Assembly: GCF_003634705.1 (NCBI RefSeq)
Contig: NZ_RBWU01000002.1
Coordinates: 744,001 to 808,000 of the forward strand
From: Actinomadura pelletieri DSM 43383
GTDB lineage: Bacteria; Actinomycetota; Actinomycetes; Streptosporangiales; Streptosporangiaceae
DNA: 64,000 nt
Reading direction: 5' to 3'
Each line of letters starts with the position of its first letter. Position 1 is the first letter of the stretch. Below, in pieces: positions 39,012-47,259 of the stretch. The notes below the pieces were generated by a model, which ran no database searches, was not told the origin of the DNA, and saw nothing but the letters and a program-made list of their open reading frames with translations. The position numbers and the translations under genes are program-made.

Positions 39012-39833
39012 TCAGCGGAAGTCGGCGGCGTGGTCGACGGCCCAGGAGGCGAAGGTACGCGCCGGACGGCCGGTGATGCGCTCGACCTCCGGAGACGGTT
39101 CCGGTGGGTGGTCGACCGACCAGGCCCGCAGCTTGAGCAGGGCGTCCACCACGCCCGGACGCATGTGCGGGTGGGCGAGCATCTCCGTTCGCGCCTCGTC
39201 CGGCGTGATCTCCTCGAAGCACGTCGGGCGGCCGATCGCCTCGCCGACGAGCCGGACCTTCTCCGGGACGGTGATCGACTCGGGGCCGCTGAGCACGGGT
39301 CGGGTGCCGACGAGGTCGTCGGTGAGCAGGGCACGGGCGACCACGGCGGCGATGTCGCGCTCGTGGATCGGCGTGGTGCGCGCGGCGGCGTACGGTCCGC
39401 GCACGGCGGCACCGGCGCGGATCGTCTGCCGCCAGGCCAGGGCGTTGGACGCGAACTCGCCGGGGCGCGCGAACGTCCACTCCATCCCGGAGTCCTCGAT
39501 CGCGCGCTCGATCGCCAGATGGTGCACGGCGATCTCGTTGGACGGGTCGGGGTCGACGGCGGCCGACGTCGACAGCATGACGACACGCCGGACGCCGTGC
39601 TCGACCGCGCGGGCCAGCAGGTCGTCCACGCCGCCCCAGAACACGGCCGGGTTGAGGAAGATCGCGGTGATGCCGTCCAGGGGCGACTCGTCGGTGCGAG
39701 CCACCTCCGCGCCGCCCGGCAGCCGCGCCGTGGCGGGATCGCGGGTGAGGGCTCGGACCTTCGCGCCCGCGCGGAGCAGTTCGTCCACGACAGGGCGGCC
39801 GACGTTTCCGGTGGCTCCGGTGACAAGGATCAT
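39012..39833 (-). CDS. NmrA-like NAD(P)-binding reductase
   Basis: A 273-residue atypical short-chain dehydrogenase. The nucleotide-binding motif MILVTGATGNVGRPVVDELL opens the protein, and the family segment VRRVVMLSTSAAVD follows; the YxxxK catalytic pair is not evident, so it may be a sensor or quinone-type reductase. Start 39833 is preferred to 39842 because a predicted promoter (TTGACA, 17 bp, GACGAT) would put the transcript start at or next to this ATG, giving a leaderless mRNA. Control by the divergent TetR is likely. Confidence 0.8.
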   Translation of the reverse strand: MILVTGATGNVGRPVVDELLRAGAKVRALTRDPATARLPGGAEVARTDESPLDGITAIFLNPAVFWGGVDDLLARAVEHGVRRVVMLSTSAAVDPDPSNEIAVHHLAIERAIEDSGMEWTFARPGEFASNALAWRQTIRAGAAVRGPYAAARTTPIHERDIAAVVARALLTDDLVGTRPVLSGPESITVPEKVRLVGEAIGRPTCFEEITPDEARTEMLAHPHMRPGVVDALLKLRAWSVDHPPEPSPEVERITGRPARTFASWAVDHAADFR

Positions 39834-39840
39834 GCGACCC

Positions 39841-39869
39841 ATCGTCAACCGATTGGTTGAAGATGTCAA
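39841..39869 (-). promoter_or_regulatory. Promoter with embedded TetR-type operator
   Basis: On the reverse strand TTGACA (39869-39864) and GACGAT (39846-39841) are 17 bp apart. The perfect inverted repeat TCAACCAATCGGTTGA (39860-39845) fills the spacer and touches the -10. Repressor bound here would block the polymerase. Confidence 0.55.
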
Positions 39870-39915
39870 ACAGTCGGATGGATGAGCTGGTCAGGCACGC
39901 GGTTAGCATGGGGGC

Positions 39916-40521
39916 GTGACGGACACCACGCGGCGGCCCCGGCGGTCCCCGGCCCCGGACGAGCGCAAACTGGACGCCGAGCGGTCGCGGCGGCTGCTGC
40001 TGGACGCCGCGCTTGAGGAGTTCTCCGCCCGGGGCTTCGCGGGCGCCCGCGTCCAGGACATCGCCGACCGGGCGGGCCTCAACAAACAGCTGATCAACTA
40101 CTACTTCGGCGGCAAGGAGGGCCTGTACCGGGCGCTGAGCCGCCGCTGGCTGGAGCGGGAGGTCGAGTTCAACGACCCGGTCGTGCCGCTGGACGAGATC
40201 GTCGTCCGGTATCTCGACCATGTGCTGGACGACCCGCGCGGAACGCGGCTGAACGCGTGGCGCGGCCTCACCGAGGACCTCGACGACATCCCCGGAGACC
40301 GCGAGGACCTGTCCGACCTGGAACGCCGCCAGGCCGCCGGAGAACTCGCCGACGACCTGGACCCCGCCGCGGTCATGCTGGCGATGACGGCGATGGTCTC
40401 GGCGCCCGTGACCATGCCGCTGGCCGTGCGCCGCGTCTTCGGGCTGGACCCGGACTCACCCGAGTTCCGGGAACGCTACGCCGAGCAACTCCGCCGCATC
40501 ACCCGACACCTGTCGGGCTGA
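39916..40521 (+). CDS. TetR-family repressor
   Basis: A 201-residue regulator. The N-terminal HTH reads LLLDAALEEFSARGFAGARV, then IADRAGLNKQLINYYFGGKEGLYRAL. The C-terminal ligand domain is of the TetR_C type with no recognised ligand. It is divergent from the NmrA-like gene, and the TCAACCAATCGGTTGA palindrome lies between them, 56 bp before its GTG. TTAGCAT just upstream (39902-39908) could be its -10, giving a very short leader. Confidence 0.9.
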   Translation: MTDTTRRPRRSPAPDERKLDAERSRRLLLDAALEEFSARGFAGARVQDIADRAGLNKQLINYYFGGKEGLYRALSRRWLEREVEFNDPVVPLDEIVVRYLDHVLDDPRGTRLNAWRGLTEDLDDIPGDREDLSDLERRQAAGELADDLDPAAVMLAMTAMVSAPVTMPLAVRRVFGLDPDSPEFRERYAEQLRRITRHLSG

Positions 40522-40530
40522 ACGGCCGTA

Positions 40531-41319
40531 TCAGTCGTTCCACCACTGGAACAGCGTGTGTCCGAACTGGATCGGCAGCTCGTCCAGGCCCAACACGTCG
40601 GTGACGTTGAAGACCAGATCGAAGAAGGCCTCGTTGATCGGGTCGATCCAGAGCAGCGCGACCAGGACGAGGAAGGCGTATCCGCTGTAGGCCTGGGCCT
40701 GGTCCACCAACCGGCGCGGCAGATACGGCTCGATGATGCCGAAGCCGTCCAGCCCCGGGATCGGCAGCAGGTTCAGGATCGCGGCCGTGACCTGGAGGAA
40801 CGCGAGGAACGCCACGCCCAGCCAGAACACGCCGTGATCCTGGTGCGCGAAGTTCTTGTAGAAGACCGCGAGCATCACGGCGAACGCCGCGTTGGACAGC
40901 GGACCCGCCGCCGAGATCAGGCTGTGCCGCAGCTTCCCCTGGATCAGATGCCGGTCGATCCACACCGCGCCGCCCGGCAGACCGATCCCGCCGAGCAGGA
41001 TGAACACCACCGGGATCACGAAACTGAGGAGCGTGTCGGAGTACTTCAGGGGGTTCAGCGTGAGGTACCCCTTTTTGACGACGCCGTAATCTCCCGACCG
41101 GAACGCCATGTAGGCGTGCCCGAACTCGTGCAGACACAGCGACAGCACCCACGCCGACAGGACGAACCCGAACAGCGCGAGCCGTGCCGTCCTGGACGGA
41201 TCGTTCCCGTACCGCCACGCGAGCAGCCCGCACAGGACGGTCGCCGCCACGATCGCGAGGAACACCGGGCTCGGCCGCACCGCCGCGGACCCTCGCGTCC
41301 CGTGCGCAGTTCCCTTCAT
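40531..41319 (-). CDS. M50-type site-2 protease family protein
   Basis: A 262-residue membrane protein with about six helices. The zinc motif HEFGH (CLHEFGHAYMAF) is near residue 65, and the third ligand is in NLLPIPGLDGFGI. It lacks PDZ domains, as in the compact actinobacterial group. ATG 41319 follows GGGAGCG; longer starts would add a basic tail without family likeness. Substrates are unknown, anti-sigma factors being typical for the clan. Confidence 0.85.
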   Translation of the reverse strand: MKGTAHGTRGSAAVRPSPVFLAIVAATVLCGLLAWRYGNDPSRTARLALFGFVLSAWVLSLCLHEFGHAYMAFRSGDYGVVKKGYLTLNPLKYSDTLLSFVIPVVFILLGGIGLPGGAVWIDRHLIQGKLRHSLISAAGPLSNAAFAVMLAVFYKNFAHQDHGVFWLGVAFLAFLQVTAAILNLLPIPGLDGFGIIEPYLPRRLVDQAQAYSGYAFLVLVALLWIDPINEAFFDLVFNVTDVLGLDELPIQFGHTLFQWWND

Positions 41320-41442
41320 CGCTCCCGGCCCCTCTCGCCACACCGCCGTTCCCCGGGCGTCCCGTCTAAGTCGACCGTCGTCGCGTCGGTGGGGACCGGG
41401 GGCATAGGTGAACATTACCGGGCGTGCGGCGCCGTCCCGTCC

Positions 41443-41850
41443 CTAGTCGAGGGTGTACTCCAGCGCCCAGGAGTGGCCACCGTCCTCGCCGACGGTGATC
41501 TGACCGACCCCGCGGATGCCCGCCAGCTCCCCGGTGCCGGACGTGGGGACGATCAACCATCGCAGCCACTGCGTGTCGGCCGTGCCGTCCTCGCTGCCCG
41601 CGCTGTGCTGCAGGACGAACGTCCCCTCGCGCCCGTGCAGGATCCCCTGGAGATACTCGACGCCCACATAGGCGACGGGCCCGGCGGCGGTCTCCACGGT
41701 GATCAGTTCGGTGCTGCTGGTCCCGACCAGGTCGCCGTGAAAGGTCTTGCCGACGTGGATCCGGGTCAGCTTGGTGCCGCCCTGCTCCTCGTAGGGCTTC
41801 TCCGCGTCCCAGGCGTCGATGTCGAAGGTGCCGCTGGCTTGAAACGTCAT
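41443..41850 (-). CDS. DUF3224 protein
   Basis: A 135-residue soluble protein matching DUF3224, a small beta-barrel family frequent in actinomycetes (ASGTFDIDAWDAEKPY, GDLVGTSSTELI, YVGVEYLQGILHGREGTFVL, GTGELAGIRGVGQI). The fold resembles allene oxide cyclase-like barrels. No function is established. Confidence 0.85.
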   Translation of the reverse strand: MTFQASGTFDIDAWDAEKPYEEQGGTKLTRIHVGKTFHGDLVGTSSTELITVETAAGPVAYVGVEYLQGILHGREGTFVLQHSAGSEDGTADTQWLRWLIVPTSGTGELAGIRGVGQITVGEDGGHSWALEYTLD

Positions 41851-41893
41851 GCCCGCAATGATGCCGCTTCCCCACCCACCACACGGAGCGCCC

Positions 41894-42574
41894 TCAGAAG
41901 AGGGTGCCCTCGTGTTGGATGCCGCGGAGGGCGTCGTAGTCGAGGGTGACGCAGTCGATGCCGCGGTCGATGGCGAGGACGCGGGCCTGGGGTCTGATCT
42001 CCTGGGCGGCGAAGACGCCTCGAACGGGCGCGAGATGCGGGTCGCGGTTGAGCAGTTCCAGGTAGCGGGTGAGCTGTTCCACGCCGTCGATCTCGCCGCG
42101 GCGCTTGATCTCGATGGCGACGGTGGCGCTGTCGGCGTCGCGGCACAGGATGTCGACGGGGCCGATCGCGGTCGGGAACTCGCGGCGGATCAGTGTCCAG
42201 CCGTCGCCGAGGGTGGTGATGTGCTCGGCGAGCAGCTCCTGGAGGTGCGCCTCCACGCCGTCCTTCTGCAGGCCCGGGTCGAGGCCGAGTTCGTGGCTGG
42301 TGTCGTGCAGGATCTCCTCGATGGTGAGGATCAGCCGTTCTCCCGACTTGCCGTGGGTGACCGTCCAGCGGGCGATGGCGCCGTTCTCCTCGTGGGGCTC
42401 CTCGCGCAGGGAACAGGGCGGGTTCATCCAGTTGAGGGGCTTGTAGGCGCGGTCGTCGGCGTGGATGCTCACGCTGCCGTCCGCCTTGATCAGGATCAGG
42501 CGGGGTGCCATCGGCAGATGGGCGGTGAGCTTGCCGGCGTAGTCGACGCTGCAGCGGGCGATAACGAGACGCAC
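41894..42574 (-). CDS. nucS: Mismatch-specific endonuclease NucS (EndoMS)
   Basis: A 226-residue nuclease of the non-canonical mismatch repair used by actinobacteria and archaea in place of MutS/MutL. The N-terminal DNA-binding domain is [16 protein letters not shown] onward, with [20 protein letters not shown]. The C-terminal PD-(D/E)xK site has the aspartate in GPVDILCRD and [19 protein letters not shown]. The C-terminal tail GTLF resembles the beta-clamp-binding end. GTG 42574 gives the canonical start. It is divergent from a small-protein gene that has the shared regulatory element. Confidence 0.95.
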   Translation of the reverse strand: MRLVIARCSVDYAGKLTAHLPMAPRLILIKADGSVSIHADDRAYKPLNWMNPPCSLREEPHEENGAIARWTVTHGKSGERLILTIEEILHDTSHELGLDPGLQKDGVEAHLQELLAEHITTLGDGWTLIRREFPTAIGPVDILCRDADSATVAIEIKRRGEIDGVEQLTRYLELLNRDPHLAPVRGVFAAQEIRPQARVLAIDRGIDCVTLDYDALRGIQHEGTLF

Positions 42575-42602
42575 GCCGACCAACCCTAGTGGTGGACGTC
42601 GG

Positions 42603-42666
42603 CTAAGGCGTGCGGATGCGGGATCTAAGGCGTCCTGCCGATGTGGGGGAGGGGGCCTTAGGACGA
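42603..42666 (+). promoter_or_regulatory. Shared upstream element, copy 2
   Basis: CTAAGGCG, 15 bp, TAAGGCG, then a 34-bp block with CCGATGTG that ends CCTTAGGACGA, finishing 51 bp before TTG 42718. The block is 29/34 identical to the one at 37345-37378 (reverse strand), and spacing to the start codon is almost the same (50 versus 51 bp). It also lies 29 bp upstream of the nucS start, so it could affect nucS. Confidence 0.65.
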
Positions 42667-42717
42667 GTCTCTTCACTGCCGGGTCGTGCCGTTCGACCCG
42701 GGAGACGGGGAGGGGTC

Positions 42718-42906
42718 TTGTACCACCACGACATCATGCGGTCGGTCATCCGGGAGCGGGAGCGCGAGATGCGGGCCGAGGCGGACGCGGTCCGGGCCGG
42801 TCGGCTGGCACGGCGGGCCCGTGACTTCTGGGCCGAGCGGGCCGAGCGGGTCGCCAGGCCGATCAAGCGGCGGACGTCCCGGCAGGGCACCGCGCCCGCG
42901 CGCTGA
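42718..42906 (+). CDS. 62-residue basic protein, small-protein family member 2
   Basis: A 62-residue, strongly charged helical protein ([20 protein letters not shown] at the start) with an arginine-rich C-terminus. TTG 42718 is chosen because GGGGAGGGG lies just upstream and it aligns the N-terminus with the 36-residue protein at 37184-37294; ATG 42736 is in frame but has no ribosome site. Identities D5, I11, R14, R19, E21, A22, R26 and R29 without gaps, plus the shared upstream element, argue for paralogy. This copy has about 26 extra basic residues. Function unknown. Confidence 0.7.
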   Translation: MYHHDIMRSVIREREREMRAEADAVRAGRLARRARDFWAERAERVARPIKRRTSRQGTAPAR

Positions 42907-43038
42907 CCCCGTCCCGGCGCGCGGGGGCCGCCGGGGAGCGTTCGCGTAGCGGAATGAAAATCTTTGTCAAGCCTGGAATCGGCGGGGGCCCTGATCTAGC
43001 GTCGAGAGCGGATCCGACGACTGCGAAAGGACCCCCGC

Positions 43039-43425
43039 ATGTCTCTTGACGTGACCCCGGAACTCCTGGAGAGGGCGCAGCAGGGCGAGGTCGACGACGC
43101 GGCGTTCGTCGAGTGCATCAAGACGTCCCTGCCCTACGCCTGGGAAATGATCAGCGGACTGGTGGCGCGGCTCCAGGTCGACGGCGGCGAGTTCGCCGAC
43201 AACGTGGAACCGCCGCCCGACGAGCAGGCCCGCGGCCAACTGCTGCGGGTGCTCGCCAGCGACTCCATGCGCGGGACGCTGGAGCGCTACTTCGGCGTCA
43301 AACTGGCCTTCCAGAACTGCCACCGCGTCGCCGTGTTCCCGAGCGGTGACTCCGGCGCCTACCGCACGTTCGTGACCCCCCGCGAACAGATCCTCAACCA
43401 GTCGCCCGAACTGCGCGACTGCTGA
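43039..43425 (+). CDS. SCO5389-family conserved protein
   Basis: A 128-residue soluble protein closely resembling the actinobacterial SCO5389 family (SLDVTPELLERAQQGEVDD, YAWEMISGLVARL, GGEFADN, PPPDEQARGQLLRVLASD, LNQSPELRDC end). I recall this family next to nucS in Streptomyces, as here. No catalytic motif is recognised. ATG 43039 follows GAAAGGACCCC. Confidence 0.85.
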   Translation: MSLDVTPELLERAQQGEVDDAAFVECIKTSLPYAWEMISGLVARLQVDGGEFADNVEPPPDEQARGQLLRVLASDSMRGTLERYFGVKLAFQNCHRVAVFPSGDSGAYRTFVTPREQILNQSPELRDC

Positions 43426-43457
43426 ACCCGGCGCGGCGCGCTCCGGCGCGCCGCGTG

Positions 43458-44444
43458 TCAGCTCGTGGCGGCGCGGACCTTCGGCAGGACGTCCGCGCCC
43501 AGCCGCGCGATGTTCTCCAGCGTGGCCGAACGGGACCCGGCGGCCTCGACCAGCAGGATCAGATGCCGGATGCCGGTCCGTTCGACGGTGGTCACCAGCG
43601 ACTCGACGCAGTCGTCCGGTGAACCCACGGGGTGCAGATCGCACAGGTGCCGCGTGTAGCCGACCGGGTCCGGGGACGGCCGCGGACGATCGTCGACGGC
43701 GACGTACCCCTCCAGCCCAGGGCCGAGCCAGCGCGGCATCTCGGTCATGAGGGTCGCGACGGCCTGCTCCCGGGTGTCGGCGACCTGGGCGACATGGGTC
43801 GAGATGTGTGGGGCGGCGGGAACTCCGTGGCGGGCGACGGCGGCGGCCTTCTCGTCCGGGCCGACATGCATCCCCAGCAGCATCGGCAGCCCCCGCGCCG
43901 CCGCGAGGGCCTCCGTGGCCGGTGATGTGCACGCGACGGCCACGGGCGGCGGGACGGCGGCACGCGGCACCACCGGAACGTCCCGGAAGCGGAACCGTTC
44001 TCCCGACCACCCGACCCGGTCGGAACGCAGCCACGCCAGAAGAAGGTCGAGGGACTCGGCGAAACCGTGTTCGTAACGGTCGAGGCCGGTGCCGAACACC
44101 TCCAGATCGCGCCATGGTCCGCCGCGTCCCACGCCCAGCCGGAAACGGCCGCCCGAGAGTAGGGACAGCATCGCCGCCTGCTCGGCGAGCGCCACCGGAT
44201 GCTGGGTGGATAGCACGCTGACCGCCGTCCCGACCTCGATCCGGTCGGTGACGGCCAGCAGATGCCCGGCCAGCACGGTCGCCGACGGGACGACCCCGTA
44301 CGACATGAAGTGGTGTTCGGCGAGCCACACGTCGTCGAACCCGGCGCGTTCGGCGGCGACGGCCGCCTCGACGGTGCGGGTTAAAGCGGAGGCGTCGTCC
44401 TGGTCGGGGAACCGGGCGGTGAGAAGGAAGACTCCGAGGCGCAC
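43458..44444 (-). CDS. LLM-class flavin-dependent oxidoreductase
   Basis: A 328-residue luciferase-like TIM-barrel enzyme that uses reduced FMN or F420 from a partner. Typical segments are FDDVWLAEHHFMSYGVVPSA, IEVGTAVSVLSTQHPVALAE and GGRFRLGVGRGGPWRDLEVFG. The GTG at 44444 (VRLGVFLLTARF) is the natural start. The substrate is not predictable. It is divergent from the 3-hydroxyacyl-CoA dehydrogenase with 55 bp between them. Confidence 0.87.
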   Translation of the reverse strand: MRLGVFLLTARFPDQDDASALTRTVEAAVAAERAGFDDVWLAEHHFMSYGVVPSATVLAGHLLAVTDRIEVGTAVSVLSTQHPVALAEQAAMLSLLSGGRFRLGVGRGGPWRDLEVFGTGLDRYEHGFAESLDLLLAWLRSDRVGWSGERFRFRDVPVVPRAAVPPPVAVACTSPATEALAAARGLPMLLGMHVGPDEKAAAVARHGVPAAPHISTHVAQVADTREQAVATLMTEMPRWLGPGLEGYVAVDDRPRPSPDPVGYTRHLCDLHPVGSPDDCVESLVTTVERTGIRHLILLVEAAGSRSATLENIARLGADVLPKVRAATS

Positions 44445-44499
44445 ACCCCCGTCGTACCCGGCATCGTGCGGCCGTGCGCGCTCTGCGAGACTGCCGTTC

Positions 44500-46071
44500 A
44501 TGACTGGTCGTTCGTTCAGCAAAGTCGGGGTGGTCGGACTGGGCACCATGGGCGCCGGCATCGCCGAGGTGCTGGCGCGCGGGGGCCTCGCCGTGGTGGG
44601 CGTGGAGGTGAACGAGGAGGCGCTGGAACGCGGGCGCGGGCATCTGAGACGCTCGACCGGACGGGCCGTCGAACGCGGCAGGCTCACCGAGGAGGAACAG
44701 CGTGCCGTCCTCGACCGGATCGCGTTCTCCGTCGACTTCACCGACCTGTCCGCATGCGATCTCGTCGTCGAGGCCGTCCCGGAACGGCTCGATCTGAAAC
44801 GCGCGGTGTTCGCCGAACTCGACCGGGTGTGCGGCGACGACGCGGTCCTCGCCACGAACACGTCCTCGCTGTCGGTCACCGGCATCGCGGCCGGGACGAG
44901 CCGTCCCGCGAAGGTCGTCGGGGTGCACTTCTTCAACCCCGCGCCCGTGATGAGACTGGTCGAGGTCATCGGGACCGTCCTCACCGAGCCGGACGCGGTG
45001 TGCCGTGTCGCCGAACTCCTCAAGGGCCTCGGCAAGACGCCGGTCGCGGTCGGCGACCGCGCCGGGTTCGTCGCGAACCGGCTGCTCTTCGGCTACCTGA
45101 ACCAGGCCGCCGCGCTCCTCGACTCCGGGCACGCGACCCGCGACGACATCGACACCGCGATGAAGGTCGGCGCGGGCCTGCCGATGGGCCCGTTCGCCCT
45201 CATGGACCTGATCGGCCTCGACACCTGCCTCGGGGTGCTGGACGCGATCTACGCCGAGTCCCGCGACCGTCGCCACGCCGCCGCGCCGCTGCTCCGCCAG
45301 CTCGTCACCGCAGGGCTCCTCGGCCGCAAGACCGGCCGCGGCTTCCACACCCACGACGGTTCTCCGGCCCCCAAGGCGGAACCCGTCGACGGCCCGCCGC
45401 CGGTCGTCGGCCTCGTCGGCGTCGGCCCGCTCGCCGACGCGATCGCCGCGCTGTGCGACCGGGCGGGCAGCCCCGTCCGCGACTCCGCCGCCGGGCTCGC
45501 CGACTGCGACCTGGTGATCGAGGCCGCGGAGGACGCCGATGCCGGCCGGGCACTGCTGTCGGCCGTCGCCCAGGCCGTCAAACCGGGCACGGTCCTCGCC
45601 GTCACGTCCGTGGACGGGTCGGTGGTCCGGCAGGCGATGGCGACCGGACGTCCCGCCGACGTCGTCGGGCTGCACCTGCCCGACCCGGCCGGACCGCTCG
45701 CCGAGATCGCCGTCACCGTCGCGACCGCCCCGGACATCGCCGACCGGGCCACGGACGCCGCCCGACGGCTCGGCCTCACCGCCGTCCGCTGCCGCGACCG
45801 GGCCGGGTTCATCGTGGACGCGCTCCGCTTCCCGTACCTGAACGACGCCGCCGCCATGCTCGACGCCGGATACGCCCACGCCGACGCGATCGACGACGCG
45901 ATGACGCTCGGCTGCGGCTACCCGACCGGCCCGATCGCCGAACTCGACCGGCTCGGCCTGGACCGCGCGGTCGGCGTCCTGCGGGCCCTGTACGCCGAGA
46001 CCCGCGACCCCGCGCTCGCCCCCACACCGCTGCTCGTGGAGCACGTCACAGCCGGTGTCCCGCTGCGCTGA
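44500..46071 (+). CDS. 3-hydroxyacyl-CoA dehydrogenase, duplicated form
   Basis: A 523-residue enzyme oxidising 3-hydroxyacyl-CoA (3-hydroxybutyryl-CoA type) with NAD. The first half is complete: Rossmann motif VGVVGLGTMGAGIAEVLARG, catalytic region VVGVHFFNPAPVMRLVEVI and C-terminal domain GFVANRLLFGYLNQAA. The second half repeats the plan (GLVGVGPLADAIAAL, VVGLHLPDPAGPLAEIAVT, GFIVDALRFPYLNDAA) but with a worn nucleotide motif and without the HFFNPAP histidine in context, so it is probably structural. ATG 44500 follows weak ribosome-site sequence. Confidence 0.9.
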   Translation: MTGRSFSKVGVVGLGTMGAGIAEVLARGGLAVVGVEVNEEALERGRGHLRRSTGRAVERGRLTEEEQRAVLDRIAFSVDFTDLSACDLVVEAVPERLDLKRAVFAELDRVCGDDAVLATNTSSLSVTGIAAGTSRPAKVVGVHFFNPAPVMRLVEVIGTVLTEPDAVCRVAELLKGLGKTPVAVGDRAGFVANRLLFGYLNQAAALLDSGHATRDDIDTAMKVGAGLPMGPFALMDLIGLDTCLGVLDAIYAESRDRRHAAAPLLRQLVTAGLLGRKTGRGFHTHDGSPAPKAEPVDGPPPVVGLVGVGPLADAIAALCDRAGSPVRDSAAGLADCDLVIEAAEDADAGRALLSAVAQAVKPGTVLAVTSVDGSVVRQAMATGRPADVVGLHLPDPAGPLAEIAVTVATAPDIADRATDAARRLGLTAVRCRDRAGFIVDALRFPYLNDAAAMLDAGYAHADAIDDAMTLGCGYPTGPIAELDRLGLDRAVGVLRALYAETRDPALAPTPLLVEHVTAGVPLR

Positions 46072-46084
46072 ATATCCTCGAAAC

Positions 46085-46399
46085 ATGAGCCCCCGCAAGA
46101 ACCGTCGCGCCGTCCACGGCCGTCCCGCCGGCAGCGGCGGCGGCCCGTGGGCCCAGGACACCGAGGAAGGCCCGGACGGGGAGTGGATCGTCCGGGCCGT
46201 GTCCGGGGCCGCGGCGGTCAAGGCGTACCGGTGCCCCGGATGCGACCAGGAGATCCCGCCGGGCGTCGGGCATGTCGTCGCCTGGCGGGTCGACGACCGG
46301 GACGGCGAGGACCGGCGGCACTGGCACCGTCCCTGCTGGCAGGCACGGACCCGGCGCGCGCCGCGCGTCCAACGCTCACGCAACGCACCGCGTTACTGA
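46085..46399 (+). CDS. Small zinc-ribbon-like protein
   Basis: A 104-residue basic protein with a CPGC pair and a later H-W-H-RPC-W cluster that could hold zinc. The N- and C-termini are arginine-rich and probably disordered. Similar proteins in Streptomyces are sometimes labelled ATP/GTP-binding without evidence; no P-loop is present here. It begins 13 bp after the dehydrogenase stop and 9 bp precede the next gene, suggesting one transcript. Confidence 0.65.
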   Translation: MSPRKNRRAVHGRPAGSGGGPWAQDTEEGPDGEWIVRAVSGAAAVKAYRCPGCDQEIPPGVGHVVAWRVDDRDGEDRRHWHRPCWQARTRRAPRVQRSRNAPRY

Positions 46400-46408
46400 A
46401 GGAGACAC

Positions 46409-47131
46409 ATGGCGGAGATCAGGGCGTCCTCGGTGCTGCCGGCGCGGCGTGAGGACATCACGCTGCACACCTCCGACGGCCTGGAACTGGTCGGCGAACT
46501 GGCGTCGCCCCTCGAACGGCCGCCGGTGGCGACACTGGTCTGCCTGCATCCGCTGCCGACGGCCGAGGGCATGATGGACAGCCATGTGCTGCGCAAGGCG
46601 TCCTACCGGCTGCCCGCGCTCGCCGACATCGCCGTGCTGCGGTTCAACACCCGCGGGACGACCTCGGCGCGCGGCACGAGCCAGGGCGAGTTCGGCGAGG
46701 GCGAGACCGAGCGGTTCGACGTCGCGGCGGCGCTGGAGTACACCGAGTACCACGACCTGCCACGGCCATGGCTGCTCGGCTGGTCGTTCGGCACCGAGCT
46801 GGCCCTTCGATGGGGACGCGACCCGCTGGTCGAGGGGGCGATCCTGCTGTCCCCGCCGCTGAAACGCGCGGGCGACGCCGACCTGGACGCCTGGGGCGCC
46901 GACGGACGGCCCCTCGTGGCGCTCGTCCCGGAGTTCGACGACTTTCTCCGCCCGGCGGAGGCACGGAAACGGTTCGAACGCGTGCCACAGGCCGAGGTGA
47001 TCGCGGTCGACAACGCCAAACACCTGTGGGTCGGGGAACCGTATGTGCGGATCGTTTTGAACGAGATCGTGCAGCGGGTCGCCCCGGCCGCCGCCCCCTT
47101 GCCCACCGAATGGGATGAAACGGGCGGATAG
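46409..47131 (+). CDS. Alpha/beta hydrolase
   Basis: A 240-residue alpha/beta-hydrolase fold protein. The nucleophile elbow is GWSFG, preceded by strand RPWLLGW, with the oxyanion segment CLHPLPTAEGMMD and a late histidine in AKHLWVG. The RFNTRGTTSARGTSQGEFGEG block is typical of the esterase/acyl-hydrolase group with small substrates. ATG 46409 follows GAAGGAGA. Substrate unknown. Confidence 0.8.
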   Translation: MAEIRASSVLPARREDITLHTSDGLELVGELASPLERPPVATLVCLHPLPTAEGMMDSHVLRKASYRLPALADIAVLRFNTRGTTSARGTSQGEFGEGETERFDVAAALEYTEYHDLPRPWLLGWSFGTELALRWGRDPLVEGAILLSPPLKRAGDADLDAWGADGRPLVALVPEFDDFLRPAEARKRFERVPQAEVIAVDNAKHLWVGEPYVRIVLNEIVQRVAPAAAPLPTEWDETGG

Positions 47132-47259
47132 CGTCGGACGGTTTTGCGGCGGCCGGTCACGGCCACTCCCGTCGGTCCCGACCCGAGAGCGGGTAGACGA
47201 AGGGCGAGCCGCCACGTCCCCGGCGGCCCTTCGATGAACTCCGTCCGGAAGGACCGCCT

